Program-made: the position numbers and the translations under genes
Notes under the pieces: generated by a model
The model's database searches: none
Told to the model about the DNA's origin: nothing
The model's input: only the letters and a program-made list of their open reading frames with translations
Shown: positions 62,227 through 64,000 of the stretch, piece by piece
Layout of the letters: every line of letters starts with the position of its first letter
Numbering within the stretch: position 1 is the first letter of the stretch
NCBI RefSeq assembly: GCF_946479755.1
Contig: NZ_CAMLHC010000002.1
Location: 550,666 to 614,665 of the forward strand
Direction of reading: 5' to 3'
Source: an uncultured Chitinophaga sp.
GTDB lineage: Bacteria > Bacteroidota > Bacteroidia > Chitinophagales > Chitinophagaceae
Length of the DNA stretch: 64,000 nt

Positions 62227-63633
62227 ATGGCATACGACGTAATCGTAATTGGTAGTGGCCCTGGTGGATATGTGGCTGCTATCCGTGCTTCGCAGCTGGG
62301 ATTTAAAACCGCAGTAGTGGAAAGAGAAAGCCTGGGTGGTATCTGTTTAAACTGGGGCTGTATTCCTACCAAAGCGTTATTAAAAACGGCACAGGTATTT
62401 GAATATACGCAGCATTCCAAAGACTACGGTATCACCATCGGAGATGCGAAGGTTGATTTTGATGCTGTTATCAAGCGCAGTCGTGGCGTTGCTGATAAAA
62501 TGAGCAGGGGCGTACAGTTCCTGATGAAGAAAAATAAGATCGACGTGATCATGGGTACCGGCAAGCTGAAAGGCAAAGGCCAGGTAGAAGTGACCGATAA
62601 AGACGGTAAAGCCACCGTACATGATGCTAAACACATCATCCTGGCTACCGGCGCCCGCGCCCGCGAGCTGCCCAACCTGAAGATCGACGGTAAAAACGTG
62701 ATCGGTTACCGCCAGGCCATGGTGCTGCCGCAACAGCCTAAATCCATGATCGTGGTAGGTTCCGGCGCTATCGGCGTGGAGTTCGCTTACTTCTATGCCA
62801 CCCTGGGCACTAAAGTGACCATCGTTGAGTTCATGCCGCGCATCGTGCCGGTGGAAGATGAAGACATCTCCAAAGAACTGGAAAAAATATACAAAAAGAA
62901 AGGTATCGAAATCATGACCAACGCTTCTGTGGAAGCGGTAGAAGGCGCTGGTAACGGTGTGAAAGCGAAAGTGAAAACACAGACCGGCGAAATCACCCTC
63001 GAAGCAGACGTGGTACTGAGCGCTGTAGGTATCGCCGCCAACATCGAAAACCTGGGCCTGGAAGCACTGGGCATCAAAACCGATAAAGGCCGCGTAACAG
63101 TCGATAAATATTACCAGACCAATGTTCCGGGCGTGTACGCTATCGGTGACATGGTTCCCGGCCAGGCACTGGCACACGTTGCCTCTAAAGAAGGTATCGT
63201 TTGCGTGGAAGCCATCGCTTACAACGAGAAAAAATACGCACACAAACCTGAAACCATCGACTACATGAACATCCCCGGCTGTACTTACTGCGCACCGGAA
63301 ATCGCTTCTGTAGGCTACACTGAAAAAGCAGCTAAAGAAGCCGGCTACGAAGTGAAAGTGGGTAAATTCCCATTCTCCGCTTCCGGTAAAGCTTCTGCTG
63401 CCGGTGCTACCGAAGGTTTTGTAAAAGTGATCTTCGACGCTAAATACGGCGAATGGCTGGGTACACACATGATCGGCGCTAACGTGACCGAAATCATCGC
63501 TGAGACAGTAGTGGCCCGCAAACTGGAAACTACTTACCAGGAAGTGCTGGATTCTATCCACCCGCACCCAACCATGAGCGAGTCTGTAAAAGACGCGATC
63601 GAAGTAGCTTACGGCGAAGCAATTCACCTGTAA
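62227..63633 (+). CDS. lpdA: Dihydrolipoyl dehydrogenase
   Basis: The 468-residue flavoenzyme has the FAD-binding GSGPGGYVAAIRA, the redox disulfide Cys40/Cys45 in GGICLNWGCIPT, the NAD-binding GSGAIGVEFAYFY, YAIGDMV and the C-terminal HPHPTMSE with the active-site His. It is the E3 component of the pyruvate and 2-oxoglutarate dehydrogenase complexes and of glycine cleavage. The gene is monocistronic here, as often in Bacteroidota, with a promoter upstream and a terminator downstream. Confidence 0.96.
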   Translation: MAYDVIVIGSGPGGYVAAIRASQLGFKTAVVERESLGGICLNWGCIPTKALLKTAQVFEYTQHSKDYGITIGDAKVDFDAVIKRSRGVADKMSRGVQFLMKKNKIDVIMGTGKLKGKGQVEVTDKDGKATVHDAKHIILATGARARELPNLKIDGKNVIGYRQAMVLPQQPKSMIVVGSGAIGVEFAYFYATLGTKVTIVEFMPRIVPVEDEDISKELEKIYKKKGIEIMTNASVEAVEGAGNGVKAKVKTQTGEITLEADVVLSAVGIAANIENLGLEALGIKTDKGRVTVDKYYQTNVPGVYAIGDMVPGQALAHVASKEGIVCVEAIAYNEKKYAHKPETIDYMNIPGCTYCAPEIASVGYTEKAAKEAGYEVKVGKFPFSASGKASAAGATEGFVKVIFDAKYGEWLGTHMIGANVTEIIAETVVARKLETTYQEVLDSIHPHPTMSESVKDAIEVAYGEAIHL

Positions 63634-63660
63634 TCAACTTACTTCATACTATTGAAAAAA

Positions 63661-63688
63661 GGACTGATCTTATGATCAGTCCTTTTTT
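63661..63688 (+). terminator. Terminator after lpdA
   Basis: GGACTGATC and GATCAGTCC (9 bp, perfect) with a TTAT loop are followed by six Ts and preceded by six As. It lies 27 bp after the stop codon. Confidence 0.88.
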
Positions 63689-63689
63689 A

Positions 63690-64000
63690 TGCTGCCACAA
63701 GCTTTTTGCATAACATCGCAAAATATTTTGTTTGTTTAAACGAAAGTTGTAATATTGAACGCACGATAATTTGAAAACGAGCAACGAAATCTAGTTAAAC
63801 CATCAAATGTGCTGATAGCCTAAAATCAGCCAAGAGCAAATCTGAGCCTCCGGAAAATGACCGGCCTTATTAAGCAATAGCCAATCCTGAACATGCATGC
63901 CGATATCTGAACAGATATCCGGACTGTCATACGTCTGCCAAAAAGTAGCACGAATAAGCCAGCTCCTTCAGTCGTATAACACCATGCTGTTTGTTGTCTG
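63690..64000. other. Right end without a recognisable gene
   Basis: No coding frame of useful length is seen on either strand. A palindrome GATATCTG-AA-CAGATATC (63902-63919) may be a regulator site for a gene beyond the window. The rest shows nothing I can name. Confidence 0.35.

Noticed and set aside
62380..63627. 415-codon minus-strand frame
   Set aside because: It mirrors lpdA, has no recognisable motif and is His/Phe/Asp-rich.

Overview
The window reads as chromosomal DNA of a Bacteroidota bacterium close to Chitinophaga (Chitinophagaceae). The signs are a SusC/SusD operon behind a FecI-type sigma factor and FecR anti-sigma factor, the families DUF3667, DUF3810, DUF4843 and PKD-like lipoprotein, an NtrY-like and a hybrid histidine kinase, and Bacteroidota-type promoters (TTG or TTTG, 18-19 bp, TAnnTTTG) in front of several genes. 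The assignment to genus is inference from gene content. No rRNA gene is present to test it.

Layout. 1-5.4 kb: the start of a TolC-family outer-membrane gene running off the left edge, a CPA1 Na+/H+ antiporter, a divergent HxlR regulator/azoreductase pair with a clear operator, an amidohydrolase-type decarboxylase, a Crp/Fnr regulator and a zinc-ribbon membrane protein. 5.4-14.2 kb: an AT-richer accessory block with a Fic protein, about 1.5 kb of decayed DNA including a frameshifted helix-turn-helix gene, and three co-directional genes: a DUF3883 (PD-(D/E)xK-like) protein, an OLD-family ATPase/TOPRIM nuclease and a UvrD-like helicase. The last two form a Gabija-type (class 2 OLD plus helicase) pair and are the best anti-phage defence candidate here. 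The block ends at a tRNA-Gly/tRNA-Leu pair. 14.5-45.8 kb: mostly housekeeping and metabolic genes: tandem DUF3667 proteins, enoyl-CoA hydratase, tex, mazG, two large histidine kinases, the yceD-rpmF-plsX operon, fructosamine kinase-like protein, arginase, acyl-CoA dehydrogenase, YggS, TlpA-like lipoprotein, DUF1080, DUF4272 and DUF885 proteins, and a two-gene RNA-repair cassette (RNA ligase plus HD-Pnk). 45.9-54.8 kb: a nutrient-uptake locus (sigma factor, FecR, SusC with STN domain, SusD, DUF4843, PKD-like lipoprotein). 54.9-63.7 kb: dcd, phosphopantetheinyl transferase, shikimate kinase, DUF423, alpha/beta hydrolase, ftsK, lolA-like and lpdA.

How it works together. The SusC/D locus is built for cell-surface signalling: substrate binding at SusC would pass through its STN domain to FecR and release the sigma factor. 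The OLD nuclease and helicase genes lie 8 bp apart and must be co-expressed. The DUF3883 gene 145 bp upstream may be a third component. The RNA ligase and HD-Pnk genes overlap by 20 bp and together supply end-healing and sealing of broken RNA. Many convergent gene pairs are separated by long, nearly perfect nested inverted repeats that fall into two sequence families; these and short CGTAATT heptad repeats are the main structures the genes do not explain.
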